In this document: positions 33,031 through 46,742 of the stretch, in pieces | Position numbering within the stretch: the stretch's first letter is position 1 | Layout of the letters: each line of letters starts with the position of its first letter | NCBI RefSeq assembly: GCF_037975245.1 | Contig: NC_092572.1 | Coordinates: 8,563,001-8,627,000 of the forward strand | Length of the DNA: 64,000 bases | Direction: 5' to 3' | Source: Apostichopus japonicus | Lineage: Eukaryota; Echinodermata; Holothuroidea; Aspidochirotida; Stichopodidae | Notes under the pieces: generated by a model | The model's database searches: none | Seen by the model: the letters and a program-made list of their open reading frames with translations, nothing else | Told to the model about the DNA's origin: nothing | Made by a program: the position numbers and the translations under genes

Positions 33031-34412
33031 CAACAGAGCAATCAAACACTTTTCTGATTTTGATAAGATTTATCTTGTTATCTTAACAATTTACTGACAA
33101 ATGTTGACTTATTGGGGAAAGGTTCTGTTATGTCAATGGCACTTTTAAGCTTCCGTACAAGAGAAATTCTGATTTTGCTCAATATTATAAGTTATAACAG
33201 AAAAACTGACAAGGAAAAATAGACAACGGGAAGAGCAAGGCAATTTATACCTTGAATGGGAATCCAACCGGTGATCTCTGGATCAATGTTTTCTGTTATT
33301 CATCTACTTATATAACATTATCATTTGTTCTTTCACGCTATGTGGAAGTGTTATTTGTTTGTTTCACGCTGCGTATAAGAATCTGACGTCAAAGCTTGGC
33401 GCCACAGTGGAACCTTCAAGTATGCAACGACTGGTCAATTTCGTTTGTTAAGATCATTTTATTTCCGTATGAAATCACTACGAAACTGATGGCTGGGTTT
33501 TTGTCCCCTTTTAGGTATCAATACTTAGTTCGTTGGTTACAATTCAATATAAATGCATTATTTCGTGTAGGCGATGAAAAGCATTTAAGCTGTCATGAGC
33601 TTAAACATAGGATACGTTTAGTGAAGTTCTATTATACATTATACAGCCTCCCATTCGCTATTAGAAATGTTGGTCGATAAGGGAGCAACGATGCAAAACG
33701 GAGCTATCGTTTTCATATTTAACATATATCTAGAAAACTCTAGAACAACTGTAAGTGTTGCCAATTTTTAAGACTTTTCGATCATGTGCTATCAAATGTA
33801 AGTCATTTGGGAGAACTTTTAGGGGGAGAAGAAAAGAGGAGCTACGCAGACCCATGCCGACAGAGACTACGGACCTGAAATTTATAACAGCATCAAACAC
33901 TGCATGCGTAAGCGTAAAACTTTCAAAGACTCATGCAACAGTTCAGTTAACAATGCAGTACAGATTTCTCAGTTACAAATGATGTGCTGTGACATCAAAT
34001 ACGCTTTCCAGGTATTTGGTTTTGTGAAATCTTAAACTCGTGAAATTTTTGGATTCTCTCAATCAAATATTAACCCTAAAGTCTGCCTTGACTCATCCTT
34101 TAGTGAACTCTAGCAAGTCTAATACTCCCTAAGGAGGAGAAAGAAATATAAGATCCCAACTTAACAGCCCCTTTTACTTGATTTGAATTGTGAGACCGAG
34201 TTAGTTATAATACATGTACCATGGCAAATAAAGGGTTTTAAGAAGGCGTGTGTCACTGAGGTCTTTGAAGCGGACTCCAAAGAGGGGTCTTGGGAACTTC
34301 CCTCTTTGAGACAATTGTGTTACGGGAAGAGGGCTTAGATGCAAAATGGTGCTATCATTTGCATCCTTTTAACTGTGCTTAACTGTGTTGTGTGTTATAA
34401 AATGCAAGTCAT

Positions 34413-34688
34413 TTGCAAGAAACGTTAGGGGAAGGAAGAAAGGGGAGGATGCCTGTTTCTCATGATCATATTGGCTGTAACTCTGAATGTATTAACGATT
34501 TAAAACATTTACAAATACCTAAGATCTTGATGAACACATGTATCTCATTTCTCAGTGACTCAAATGGAGATGGTGTTTTCATTAAAGAACACAAACCAGA
34601 CGACGCACGCGACTTTAATCAGACAATGTCCAAGAACGAACTTATTGCAAAATTTGATAACATTTGTGATAAGGTGACTCCTAATTAA
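34413..34688 (+). CDS. Exon-like open frame with DSNGDG motif, unit 2 (intact)
   Basis: A 91-codon open frame. The likely coding part follows the acceptor-like CATTTCTCAG at 34546-34555 and reads SDSNGDGVFIKEHKPDDARD, then TMSKNELIAKFDNICDKVTPN and a stop. DSNGDG has the D-x-N-x-D-G spacing of EF-hand calcium loops, but the residues after it do not complete a clear EF-hand. In units 1 and 3 a one-base insertion breaks it, so it is either the last intact copy of a dying gene or open by chance. No upstream exons found. Confidence 0.3.
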   Translation: MQETLGEGRKGRMPVSHDHIGCNSECINDLKHLQIPKILMNTCISFLSDSNGDGVFIKEHKPDDARDFNQTMSKNELIAKFDNICDKVTPN

Positions 34689-35233
34689 TTTGTTGCGAAC
34701 AAGTAAACAAGTCTTTTAATTAATTTGACACATCAAGGTCTTATCGTATGCTCTTCTCTGTTAACATATAGAACCAGTGCTTTCTCCAAAACAAGTTCGC
34801 AATCAAACAAGTTCGCAATGAAATCTTGATGGATGGCCCTGATAAAAAGTTGCTGGTAACAGGTTAAGTCGTCTTTAAATTAATTAACAAATTATGGTCA
34901 TATGCTATACTCTTCTCGGATGAAATTGTGAACATACAACGGTTATTTGTAACAAAAAAACGTATGGTTGCTTGAGACAATAAGAGTTTTGGTTAATTTC
35001 TATTTGCTTTGGTTACGCTTTACACTTTTTTCGTTTCTAGGACGTCTAAGGTTAACTCTGTTGCAATCTTGCACCATAGTTCACATTAACAGGTGAAAGG
35101 GGACATTAAAAGGTGTGGATCCGGGAGAGGGGGGGGGGGCTGTAACCTCAAAAAGACTTGTTTATTCCCCAAAACCGTAGAAGACAAACACATACAATTG
35201 GCTATACAGCAATTTACATATTGGAATTATGAC

Positions 35234-35800
35234 TTACTAGGCTAGGAAGTAAGAAGAATGCAATCTGTTGAGATAATTTATTAGCAAAAAAATGTGATTT
35301 GGAACAATTACGGATATCACATGGAACATTGTTTTCATCATCAGTCGAAAGTGTAACAAATCTCTCAAGTGAAACCTTTTCGATACATATCATGGCAAGT
35401 TCTAGTTTTCAATTTGCTACTAAAGAAAGTGGGAACAATGAATTCTGGTTAGATGATTGATTAGCAAAATTGTTATTTGGCACAATAACGCATATCATTT
35501 GGAACGTTGTTTCGTTATCAGTGTAAAATGCAACGAATATCCCACGTGAACCTTTTCGCTACCACATCCCATTCCTTTGCAAGGTCTAGATGTTCCTCTG
35601 TTATTAAAGGAAGTACGAAGAACGAGTTTTTGTGAGATGATTTATTAGAAACTTTGTGATTTGGCACAATAACGCATATCATTTGGAACGTAGTTTTCGT
35701 CATCAGTTGAAAGTGCAACGAAGCTCCCAAGTAAACCTACCCGCAACACACAACCTTCCTTGTCAAGGCTTCGATATCAATCTTTAATTAAAAGATTCAT
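35234..35800. repeat. Three ~180-bp tandem repeats upstream of the promoter, unit 2
   Basis: Same three-copy array as at 24209-24775, with copy 1 reading AGATAATTTATTAG at 35271. Confidence 0.8.
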
Positions 35801-35927
35801 TCCGGGGAACGATTTAATTAATGCCGATTAATTCCGAGATGGCGTCACATAATACTACTATCTCGGATATCTTGATGTGCGCAGATATAAGATGATGATT
35901 AGCTCACTTGTTTCGTGGTAGCTTGTG

Positions 35928-36006
35928 ATTGGTGGCAATAGTAATGCAAAGAATTATTGCTGGTGGTGTTAATCTATAAAAACAGTTCTTTGAAATATTT
36001 TTCTAC
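35928..36006 (+). promoter_or_regulatory. Promoter of peptide gene, unit 2
   Basis: ATTGG at about 35928, TATAAAAA at 35975-35982, initiator region CTACCAG near 36004 (unit 1 has CTATCAG). The 5'UTR exon ends at 36040 with GTG|GTAAGT. Confidence 0.75.
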
Positions 36007-37697
36007 CAGAAAGATCCAGTGCGCAGTCTTCCGAAAAGTGGTAAGTGGAGCTTAGATCATATCCGCTGGTGCATGAATTTCAAAAACTGCAGCTTAACAA
36101 TATTCATTTAATGAATTTCGTCTAAGTTTCAATTTACAGAATATGTGCTTGTAAATAAATAGTGAAGGTTTCGACTACCCCATTGGGTTTTGGCATTCTC
36201 TGCATAGCTCTTATCATCATTAAAGTGTAAAATTTAAATTATGCTGTAACGTTGTACCATATTTAGGGCAGGTTGTATCGTAACCCGTGCTGCTCAATGT
36301 TAGAAAAAGTCACTGGAGTTTGATTTTCTCGATATTTACATTTACATCGAATATGATATCATATTCCATACGTGTTCACATCATATCAGTTACAACGAGG
36401 TCTCAGTTTGCAACTGCAATAACGTTCAGAATACGTGAAGGTAAGAAAGTTTTAAAAAAACTGTAGCTGATAAAAGGGAAAAACATTGTAAATGTTACTG
36501 TCGAGAACCGTCATTTTCTCAAGTTTGCAACTTTTTATGACAAGATAATTTTTACGTCAAGTAACGCTTTTATATATTGATTCGTAAATGTTATTAACCA
36601 CCTGCAAGATTTGTCAGTTGACAAGAAGATGTCCCGTTTCGATCTATAAACGTGAAATTAAGTACAGGAATTGTTCTATTTATATTGACATGTAACGTTT
36701 TCATGAAGTGAGGGTATACATTATTATGTAACTAAATCTTATTATTATTAAGGTTAAATCTTGATCTAAAAGTCTTAATTTCGTCTCCGTTTCTTAATAA
36801 AGGAAACTGTTATTTATTCCGATAGTCACGACAATAGTTTGTCAAATTAAGTAATTCTTGATATTGATATGATCGTGCATACCACAATTCAAATCGTGTG
36901 CAAACCATCAGGCACAGTGAGCAGTCACCAATCGGTAAAAATTCTGAGCGACGCGGCTTGTGGTTTTCTAAAGTTTCATAGTGTCTATATTATTACCAAA
37001 ACAGTGTTTTTGACTTCACTGACATAGATGAGTCTTTTGCAAAGATTAAATGAAGAATAGCATCATGATATAATAATTCTATGACGCTACGCGCTTTTTA
37101 TATATTTCAATGCACTTTTATGAATATATCTACTATCACAAACTTTGAAATAACAAGTACTCAAGATACATGGGTAGAATGGACTGTTTCCCCTCACTGC
37201 ACACCTATCATTTTGCTTCTTTCAAAACAAACGAGTGGGCTATAGCGTTTCCCTAATGGCCATATATATACGAGACCCAACAGAAAGTTCTTCTTCAAAT
37301 TAAGAGACTGGTTAAACCTTCCTGTGCCTTAAGTACTTTCAATATTCAAACCTCTGTCGTAATTCAATAGTTCTGGTAGGATAGAAAAATGGTTCTCCTG
37401 TTAAATATGATTGAAAGAATTAGATAGCAAAACAGACTAACAATGTAATTGTCTGCCAGTTTTCACCGTATTATAGAATGTTAACCATATATCGATTCTT
37501 GAACCCTAGTTTTCAAGTGTGAACTTTTCAAATGTTATCTTATTGAAATATCCTGGATGTCTCTCGATAATAATAGGTGTCTTACTCAGCGTGGTGACTG
37601 TTTCACTGGTAGCGCCTACTGACTTTCATTTGATTTGTGCTTTACGTTTTACTTGTTGTTTTTTGTTCTAGAAAAACCGACAAGTAAAGACGATAAA

Positions 37698-39016
37698 ATG
37701 GCTACAAAAGCGTTTCTCATCCTACTAATCGTAGCTCTGTGTGCCCTCTCAGGTAAGATGGCCTCAAAATTTGAATACCTTACTCAATTATTTATTGTCC
37801 TTTACCTGTAGTATGTTTAAAGGACATGTCATTTTTCAGACAAGAACAAATAAATGGAAACGAAATGAGTGCTACTATACCGTACACATTGCTGCTAAGA
37901 TGTTAACCTTTAAAATATGCTAAATCTTTGGAATGTCCCTTAAACACTGACTTAATGGCGACGTCGGCAGCTCAGTGGAGATATACATGTATAAGTTAAT
38001 CCATTGATTGATATAACTCAACTAAAACGTTTCCTTTTAACTTCACATAGTGTGACAGAGCAAGTTTGGATTAACAACAGGCAACATTGTTATTTGAAAC
38101 TTTGAATTACATTGTAAACATATCATATTAGATCAAGTCTTATTCTGTCCCATTGATTGTTGTGTTGCATCGGAGGATTTAAAGGTCTGAGTATTATTAA
38201 TTCTAAAAAATAAAAGGGATATATACCAAAATATAACAAAAATGTGGGTAATGTCATACTTTAACACACTATCAATATGATCAGAATATTGTACAATATT
38301 GTACACGATTAATCTTACGTGTTTACTTGTTTATGTTAAACGCACATAGAGAAGTACTGCAATAAACCTGCCAAGCATATCAGAGCTAAAATAATCTGGT
38401 AAAATGATCAACACTCTATGGGTGTTCTTAATGTTGTTCGCTGTTTTCGCAAGGTGTCAGTATCACGATGCACGGAAACACAAAATGTTTTAATATATTT
38501 CTTAGTGAGAATACACACCACTGTACGTCGTTGTTATGGTGGTGTTGGGGATGGGATGGTCTCGTGGCATAAAAATGGAACATCATGCAGTTTTCTCACT
38601 CATTCGTAACAAAATGTTTACATTGAACGTATAACTTTCTGGTTTATATTCAACTATTTCCGAGATACGTATTGACAGATTGCACTATACGGGAACCCAA
38701 TGTAGTAGATATGCCATATTCATAACACGTGATCATAATATATCTTTATGTTTCTCTTTTTAAGCAGGTACGTTGGTTTTCTGTGATATAGTTCGTTAGT
38801 TTATGCCAATAAACAGGGTAGTTCATTATTGTGTTATATTATATTCTTGTATTCAATGTAATGTATTTTTGTGATTCCTATTAATTATTGATTGTACTTT
38901 AACCATTAGAAGCCGTGCAGTGGTGTGAGACGGATAAGGGAGGAGTCATACGCAATGGAGACTCAATTTATACAGGTAGACACACCTATACCTGTACCAC
39001 TTCAGGATTGTATTAG
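37698..39016 (+). CDS. Small secreted peptide, PSP94-like?, copy 2
   Basis: 5'UTR exon about 36006-36040, exon 2 37672-37752 (ATG 37698), exon 3 38910-39018, exon 4 from 39332. Coding exons and splice sites look identical to copy 1, giving the same 53-residue product with an 18-residue signal peptide and the TAG at 39014-39016. The introns carry scattered substitutions while the exons show none by eye, which suits recent duplication plus conversion or constraint. Other remarks as for copy 1. Confidence 0.7.
38404..38493 (+). CDS. Nested 29-codon signal-peptide-like ORF, copy 2
   Basis: Same peptide as at 27380-27469; the codon for residue 9 is TTA instead of CTA, a silent change. Confidence 0.25.
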   Translation: MINTLWVFLMLFAVFARCQYHDARKHKMF

Positions 39017-39331
39017 TTGTAAGTATCGATTAAACGAATAAAGTTCACATTTGAAATCTATGCATAAGTAAATATTTGCAAACTAGTACAAATAATTCGC
39101 GCAATGAATATGCTCCACCCCTCCCTTTATTGATGAATAAATATGTTACTCATGTCTCTTAGAGGTTATGACCTGCGTTATTATTGAATAATAAAGGGAA
39201 GTCCTATTAAGTATGTGCCTTTTGGATTACATTCATAGGCTTATGTGATTGATGTTATACCTATTTCTTATCATCTAATAACACTGATAATCAAATTAGA
39301 TACTTAACTGTTTTTTCCTCTATCTTTCCAG

Positions 39332-39502
39332 CTTTTGCCAGAAGGTGAACGAGAACACAGACCACGCAGGGAACAATTTTCTCGTAATTAAACTCCAACG
39401 GTTAATGGTAGTGGGGAGTGCGTATTGTATCACACTATTTTATTTGACGACCTCAGATCATGTTTATGATTGGATTTGAATAAAAAGCTGATAAAGCTAT
39501 AA
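39332..39502 (+). other. 3' exon with post-stop open frame and poly(A) signal, copy 2
   Basis: Identical in sequence to 28310-28480. TGA 39477-39479 overlaps AATAAA 39479-39484. The polypyrimidine tract before it is shorter than in unit 1 (TTTTTTCCTC). Confidence 0.7.
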
Positions 39503-41037
39503 TACTTGCAGTTTGTTTTCAATTCTCGAGAAGAGGGGGGATAGGGGCGCTAAAGGCAGAATCTGGGTTAAGTATTATATGACCGTGGAACTATTCGTTT
39601 AAGGAGAATACTTATCATATATTCCATATACTGAAGGAAACACTGAAAAAAGGGAAGGGGCGTGACATGTCCCCGGGGTTCGACCTGTCTTCCGACGACT
39701 CTTCACATATTAAGTGTTGGACCTAACGTTAATCATGTATAAACTAGTATACATTAGACTGAGTTTGTAAAGTCAGGGGTGTGGGGAGGGATTGACGAGA
39801 GGGGCACATTCCTCATCAGGCTTATGGAAGAGGGAATCACAAAGGTTCCCTTTTTCATAAGTGAGAAGTGCACTTTTGTTGTATCAAATAGTGCCTTTTT
39901 GTTTGAAAAGAAATTGTTATTATAAAGGTCCCTCTTAATTAAAAAAATGTATTGACAGTTGCCCGTTTTTTGAAAAATCATCAAAGCATTTTTGTACATT
40001 GATATCACTTTTTGGTTTTTATGTGCTCCAACAACAGTCTAGTCGCTGATCAGCAATGTATACAATGTCAGTTTTATATGTAGATACATATTATTATTAT
40101 AGATGGTTGACAAATAATGTAACTGCAGCGAAGATTCCTCTTAAAAAAATACAGCAATAAGCTATAGTTAGGAATGTTAGATAAATAAATTAAATAAATT
40201 AAAACTATTCCCTGTTTAAAAAAATTGTTTTGCTTTCACGTCTTGACGTGAGTGGGTAAACCACTCACATACAGACTGGACTAAGCTCATAATACTGTTA
40301 GCAGTATGAATGCCGACCTACACATAACATTCTAGCACTTTTAATTAAAACTTTTATTGACATACTTAATTACGAAACTATTTTAAATTGCAGTGAAGGA
40401 CACAGCAATTATCATGTGTTGACGTAACTATTTACCACACAACTAACAAACACGTAAATGTTTTTCTTTGCGAGATTAAACAATTACATATTAAATAGAT
40501 TCTCAAATTTTGGTTCGACAATAGCAGGCGTAATGTTGATAATTGAGCAGCTTACTGTTTTCATTTCCTTCGTAAGAGTAGGCCTAGGCTTTCTGAATCT
40601 TACCCACCCGAAGAGCGGCACGAGGAAGAATCATATTTTGTTTTTGTTTTTAATTCTGAAATTCGTACTTAATGATTCACTGCAAGCGACTTTGTGCTAG
40701 CTAATAGCCTACTAGAATGGGGTAACAACCAAGGGTAAGGACTAAATATTAACCAAAACTTGCGCTTTTGTGTCAGCTTACGCCTTTAAACATCTGAGGC
40801 CCATCCATTTAACTGACTGGAACCCTTATTTCAGTAGTTGAGCTCCTCATATGAAAAACAAAATCAATCGGAAATCATTTTATATGGCCCATTGACATAG
40901 AGTTACTACAATGCATTATACATTTATCAAGCTTGGTATTCAGTTATAGGACTCTGCTGTTCAGAATAATCTGTACGTTTCCTGCTTTCCTTCCTTCTCA
41001 CCTCCATTACTGTTACATTTAGTTTTATTTCGATGCA

Positions 41038-41078
41038 GGTAGCCTCTGATCCTGCTAGTATCGGAAACGTCAGGCCCT
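41038..41078 (+). ncRNA. Hammerhead-like relic, copy 2
   Basis: GCCTCTGATCCTGCTAGTAT then CGGAAACGTCAGGCC. The GAAAC box is intact but the CUGANGA box is lost. Confidence 0.4.
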
Positions 41079-41346
41079 CTAACCTTTTCACATCAACCTA
41101 CGAAGCCTTTTCTCAGTAGATAGTAGTTGGCTAAAAATGTTTCTCCTAAGATTATTATAATGTTTCAAACAATGGATTAACATTTAAATTTAATAATGAA
41201 TTAACGAGTCCATTATGAATTCAGTCTTCAATGAGCATTTAACATATGTAAAATATTAATATGTGTACTTTGTTTTCATCAAAAAGATATACGGGACTTT
41301 ATCTACGTCATATCATAAAACGCAGTTATGACCTAATGATACAATA

Positions 41347-41626
41347 GCAAATGAATTGAAACCTAACCTTCATGCAATTTATGCTATTATTTATTAAACC
41401 TAAGTAGTTGACACGGGTAGTAGGGCAGTAATAAAATTTCTTCTTTAGCTTATATTATTACCATTAATTAGAAGTCATTAAAGTAAAAGCTTCCCTCCTT
41501 GAGATTTTTCTGCAAAGCTTGCAATTTTGTAACCATATCAATGTACATGATTTGAAGCTTTACATTCAAAGAAAGAATATTAATAAGGAAATATATTGAT
41601 TTTCAAGACCTAGAAAATTTAGGGTA
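41347..41626. repeat. Segment present in units 2 and 3, absent from unit 1
   Basis: Flanked by GCAAATGAA and GTATCTATATTCC, which are fused in unit 1 at about 30308-30325. It recurs at about 52847-53126. A deletion in unit 1 is simpler than two insertions. No coding features. Confidence 0.75.
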
Positions 41627-41826
41627 AGTATCTATATTCCAAGGTAGAGTATATAACTCTGGAAAAAATGGTTGTTCCAAAGAAACTGTTGTACCAAGGG
41701 GGGGAAACATGTAGCACCCAAGGTGTTAATGGATATGTCATGATGAACTAAATGTAAGCATACTAACAACTGAAAGCAGAATGATAAACGCTGAAGCTTT
41801 GTATAAAATTATGTATCTCAATTAAG

Positions 41827-42150
41827 GAGCACAGAACTCACAAGGATTTGGCTGTTGAGGTAGTCATAGCAAAGGATGGCATTGACAATGAAGCTGCTGT
41901 TGCCGACACAGACATAGATGCTGATCAAGAGGAACTAGAAGGTGAAGAATAGAACTTGTTGTTATAACAATACCTAAAACTACTTTTAAACCTTCCACAT
42001 TTAGTCTGATTGTTATAAATAATATGGGTAAAAGTCCTGATGATATCAGAGACCATCTGTAGAACTCAAAGAGTGCATCAGATGCAGTGAAAATATTCAG
42101 AAAAATATGCCAAGAGACTGCAATTAATGACCCTAAATGGTCATCCTGAA
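41827..42150 (+). pseudogene. Acidic C-terminal exon relic, unit 2
   Basis: 41827-41952 reads EHRTHKDLAVEVVIAKDG, an acidic stretch, ADQEELEGEE and TAG. This is the longer version without the unit-1 frameshift. The second stretch after it retains an in-frame TAG before SASDAVKIFRK. Confidence 0.35.
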
Positions 42151-42847
42151 AACATTTTTTTTCAAAAGAAATGTTCTTTTTCTTCTTTATTTTCTTCCAA
42201 ACATTTCTTTCCTCCTTTAAATACATTATTTTGACATTATTTTGCAATGCAAATTTTGAAAAAAAAATGACCTGTCACTTTTGCATGATTCCACAACTCT
42301 GTTTGCGGAAAAAGATGGCGGCAGAGCAAGCACTTCTCTTAGAGATGATGCATATCTGCCATTGGTTTCTTTTAAGTGAAATTAACACAAATTGAATTCA
42401 TCCTGTTTGGGTGTCACACACCAATAACATCATGGGATATGTAGTCCATTGTGTATTGTTATTTTGACGGGATTGTCCTGAACATAGCATAGTCAGTTAA
42501 ACACTGTGATGCTGGTATATCACTTAAATCACTAAAATTTGTAAAGAAATCTGAAAATATTGATGGCTGTCAGTTCAGTCATTAATACTATTGTTCAGAT
42601 GGTAAGTGATCAAGTTTACATATGCGAAGTGGCAATACATTAGCAATATTTCCTCTCTTGTTACAAGAGGCGAAGGCATCTCATCAAATATTAAACACAT
42701 CCTTCCTAGGAACGTTCTAAAGCCTACTAGTACTACCATGTTTGACTTATTGTTGTATCATTTGGTCTGGCACAAGTAATCATTTGTTTAACAAGCTAAC
42801 TATTTTACAGAAAAGAGTAATCCGGAGTATTACTCACGGAAGCAGGA

Positions 42848-43667
42848 CACTTCGCCCAACAACCATTTCGCCCAACTGTCATTTCGCCCAACCTTACCAT
42901 TTCGCCCAACCAGCCTGGTCATTTCGCCCAACCAGCCTGGTCATTTCGCCCAACCAGCCTGGTCATTTCGCCCAACCAGCCTGGTCATTTCGCCCAACCA
43001 GCCTGGTCATTTCGCCCAACCTTGATTAAATATGATACTTCAAAAGGAAACGTTCGGGAAATGTTAACGTTACTGCAGGATACGAACCGAATATTAAGGA
43101 AACTTGAGGATCGATCAGTGTGTTAGGGGTTAGGTTTGATATTAAACATTCGAATATTAAGGAAAATTAAGGAAACTTGAAATCCTCCATTTGTATAACT
43201 TTAGTAAGGAAACGTTCGGGAATTTTTAGTCAGTATGATTGATCAGTGTTTAAGGGGTTAGGTTTGATAGGTTTTTATGAAGACCGATCCCCTGTGTTTT
43301 TATAATAATATAACTTCCATTGTATGCGTAAACGCCTAAAGTAGTGTAATCTTCCCATTATACCCGAACTAACTGCTCAGACTTCGATCGATATCCAGCG
43401 GACCTCACTTTTTATTTACCTATTACGAAGTAACCTTACGCAAAATAAATCAAATTGAACTAGTGAAATAGAAAAAGTAATATTATTCTGACTGAATATT
43501 AGTAAAAACAAGGTTGGGCGAAATGACCATGCTGGTTGGGCGAAATGACCATGCTGGTTATGCGAAATGACTATGATGGTTGGGCGAAATGACCATGCTG
43601 GTTGGGCGAAATGACCAGGCTGGTTGGGCGAAATGGCAGTTGGGCGAAATGGTTGTTGGTCGAAGTG
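42848..43667. mobile_element. Foldback element with 22-bp subterminal repeats, unit 3
   Basis: Same element as at 31531-32157 but longer. The right arm (43511-43667) has about five inverted monomers instead of about three, and the interior holds a ~140-base stretch bounded by TTAGGTTTGATA repeats (43130-43270) that unit 2 lacks. Confidence 0.8.
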
Positions 43668-45921
43668 ACTAGAAAGCTCACACACACGTGTTACTTGAAG
43701 TCTATGAATTTACTGAAGCTCACTGCTCTGTTCAAGCTAAATGTTGTTAGTTTTGTTTATCGTTCATTACACGAAATGTTACCAAATACTCTGAATGCCT
43801 TCTTTATACAGCACGGAACATCCACGCTCACAATACTAGGCATCCTGAATACTTGCACACAAGGCAATGTCACAACAATATCTCTAAATAATGCTAACAT
43901 ACCCTTTGGAATCCAATACCTGTCACTTTAATGGCGATGCATCCTTTGGTTTCTTTTAGAGAAAGCTTACAAAAGCACTTCATCAACATATACTAGAACT
44001 GCGAATTGTTGTTTGTCATAATTATACATAATTATTATAACATTATTATTGCTAGCAATTATTCTAACTGGAGAGGGAGGTGGGGGCGAGGGAAGGGATG
44101 TGGGGGGAAGGGGTGTGAAGGGGTGGTCCTTTTGTAATTTGATCTCTTTTCTAATTGTAAAGTTGTGTATTTTTTCAGGTAGTGTCACTACCCGACAAAC
44201 CCTATAGTTTTTTTTAGTTCACTTCCTTTCAAAAGTTTTGTTTTTTATCTCCTTGTATATTATATGTCATACCTTTTTTGTGTTAGGAAAACAATACATG
44301 AAATGAAAAATGAAAATAAACAGTATATTAAGCTTTTCGTCTCTTTTTTGGTGACGGATAATCATAATGCCTTCAGTAATGTTTTATCAATTAAACATTT
44401 TGCTTTGTGAAAATTGTTCACTTACTCACTTGGAATGAAGTGCACAATTGAATACTTGCAGAAAATTGTTGAATTGACAACATATTATAAGTTGTCAATT
44501 AAACATCTTGCAGAAAATTGTTCAATTGCTCAGTGATTGCAACAGAGCAATCAAACACTTTTCTGATTTTGATAAGATTTATCTTGTTATCTTAACAATT
44601 TACTGACAAATGTTGACTTATTGGGGAAAAATTTTGTTATGTCAATGGCACTTTTAAGCTTCCGTACAAGAGAAATTCTGATTTTGCTCAATATTATAAG
44701 TTATAACAGAAAAACTGACAAGGAAAAATAGACAACGGGAAGAGCAAGGCAATTTATACCTTGAATGGGAATCCAACCGGTGATCTCTGGATCATTGTTT
44801 TCTGTTATTCATCTACTTATATAACATTATGATTTGTTCTTTCACGCTACGTGGAAGTGTTATTTGTTTGTTTCACGCTGCGTATAAGAATCTGACGTCA
44901 AAGCTTGGTGCCACAGTGGAACCTTCAAGTATGCAACGACTGGTCAATTTCGTTTGTTAAGATCATTTTATTTCCGTATGAAATCACTACGAAACTGATG
45001 GCTGGGTTTTTGTCCCCTTTTAGGTATCAATACTTAGTTCGTTGGTTACAATTCAATATAAATGCATTATTTCGTGTAGGCGATGAAAAGCATTTAAGCT
45101 GTCATAAACTTAAACATAGGATACGTTTAGTGAAGTTCTATTATACATTATACAGCCTCCCATTCGCTATTAGAAATGTTGGTCGATAAGGGAGCAACGA
45201 TGCAAAACGGAGCTATCGTTTTCATATTTAACATATATCTAGAAAACTCTAGAACAACTGTAAGTGTTGCCAATTTTTAAGACTTTTCGATCATGTGCTA
45301 TCAAATGTAAGTCATTTGGGAGAACTTTTAGGGGGAGAAGAAAAGAGGAGCTACGCAGACCCATGCCGACAGAGACTACGGACCTGAAATTTATAACAGC
45401 ATCAAACACTGCATGCGTAAGCGTAAAACTTTCAAAGACTCATGCAACAGTTCAGTTAACAATGCAGTACAGATTTCTCAGTTACAAATGATGTGCTGTG
45501 ACATCAAATACGCTTTCCAGGTATTTGGTTTTGTGAAATCTTAAAATTGTGAAATTTTTGGATTCTCTCAATCAAATATTAATCCTAAAGTCTGCCTTGA
45601 CTCATCCTTTAGTGAACTCTAGCAAGTCTAATACTCCCTAAGGAGGAGAAAGAAAAATAAGATCCCAACTTAACAGCCCTTTTACTTGATTTGAATTGTG
45701 AGACCGAGTTAGTTATAATACATGTACCATGGCAAATAAAGGGTTTTAAGAAGGCGTGTGTCACTGAGGTCTTTGAAGCGGACTCCAAATAGGGGTCTTG
45801 GGAACTTCCCTCTTTGAGACAATTGTGTTACGGGAAGAGGGCTTAGATGCAAAATGGTGCTATCATTTGCATCCTTTTAACTGTGCTTAACTGTGTTGTG
45901 TGTTATAAAATGCAAGTCATT

Positions 45922-46197
45922 TGCAAGAAACGTTAGGGGAAGGAAGAAAGGGGAGGATGCCTGTTTCTCATGATCATATTGGCTGTAACTCTGAATGTAT
46001 TAACGATTTAAAACATTTACAAATACCTAAGATCTTGATGAACACATGTATCTCATTTCTCAGTGACTCAAATGGAGATGGTGTGTTTCATTAAAGAAGA
46101 CAAACCAGACGACGCACGGGACTTTAATCAGATAATGTCCAAGAACGAACTTATTGCAAAATTTGATAACATTTGTGATAAGGTGACTCCTAATTAA
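45922..46197 (+). pseudogene. Broken exon relic with DSNGDG motif, unit 3
   Basis: Has the same extra G (GTGTGTTTCATT at about 46081) and frame-breaking TAA as unit 1. Confidence 0.4.
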
Positions 46198-46742
46198 TTT
46201 GTTGCGAACAAGTAAACAAGTCTTTTAATTAATTTGACACATCAAGGTCTTATCGTATGCTCTTCTCTGTTAACATATAGAACCAGTGCTTTCTCCAAAA
46301 CAAGTTCGCAATCAAACAAGTTCGCAATGAAATCTTGATGAATGGCCTTGATAAAAAGTTGCTGGTAACAGGTTAAGTCGTCTTTAAATTAATTAACAAA
46401 TTATGGTCATATGCTATACTCTTCTCGGATGAAATTGTGAACATACAACGGTTATTTGTAACAAAAAAACGTATCGTTGCTTGAGACAATAAGAGTTTTG
46501 CTTAATTTCTATTTGCTTTGGTTACGCTATACACTTTTTTCGTTTCAAGGACGTCTAAGGTTAACTCTGTTGCAATCTTGCACCATAGTTCACATTAACA
46601 GGTGAAAGGGGACATTAAAAGGTGTGGATCCGGGAGAAGGGGGGGGGGCTGTAACCTCAAAAAGACTTGTTTATTCCCCAAAACCGTAGAAGACAAACAC
46701 ATACAATTGGCTATACAGCAATTTACATATTGGAATTATGAC

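Larger units (their letters stand above)
31320..42636. repeat. Tandem array unit 2
   Basis: 11,317 bases between the repeated junction ACATTAGCAATATTTCC at 31320 and 42637. Aligned lines differ from unit 1 or 3 by about zero to two bases in 60. It carries the shorter foldback element and its own small differences, for example GTGCCTTTTTGTTTG near 39892 where units 1 and 3 have GTATATTTTTGTTGT. Confidence 0.95.
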
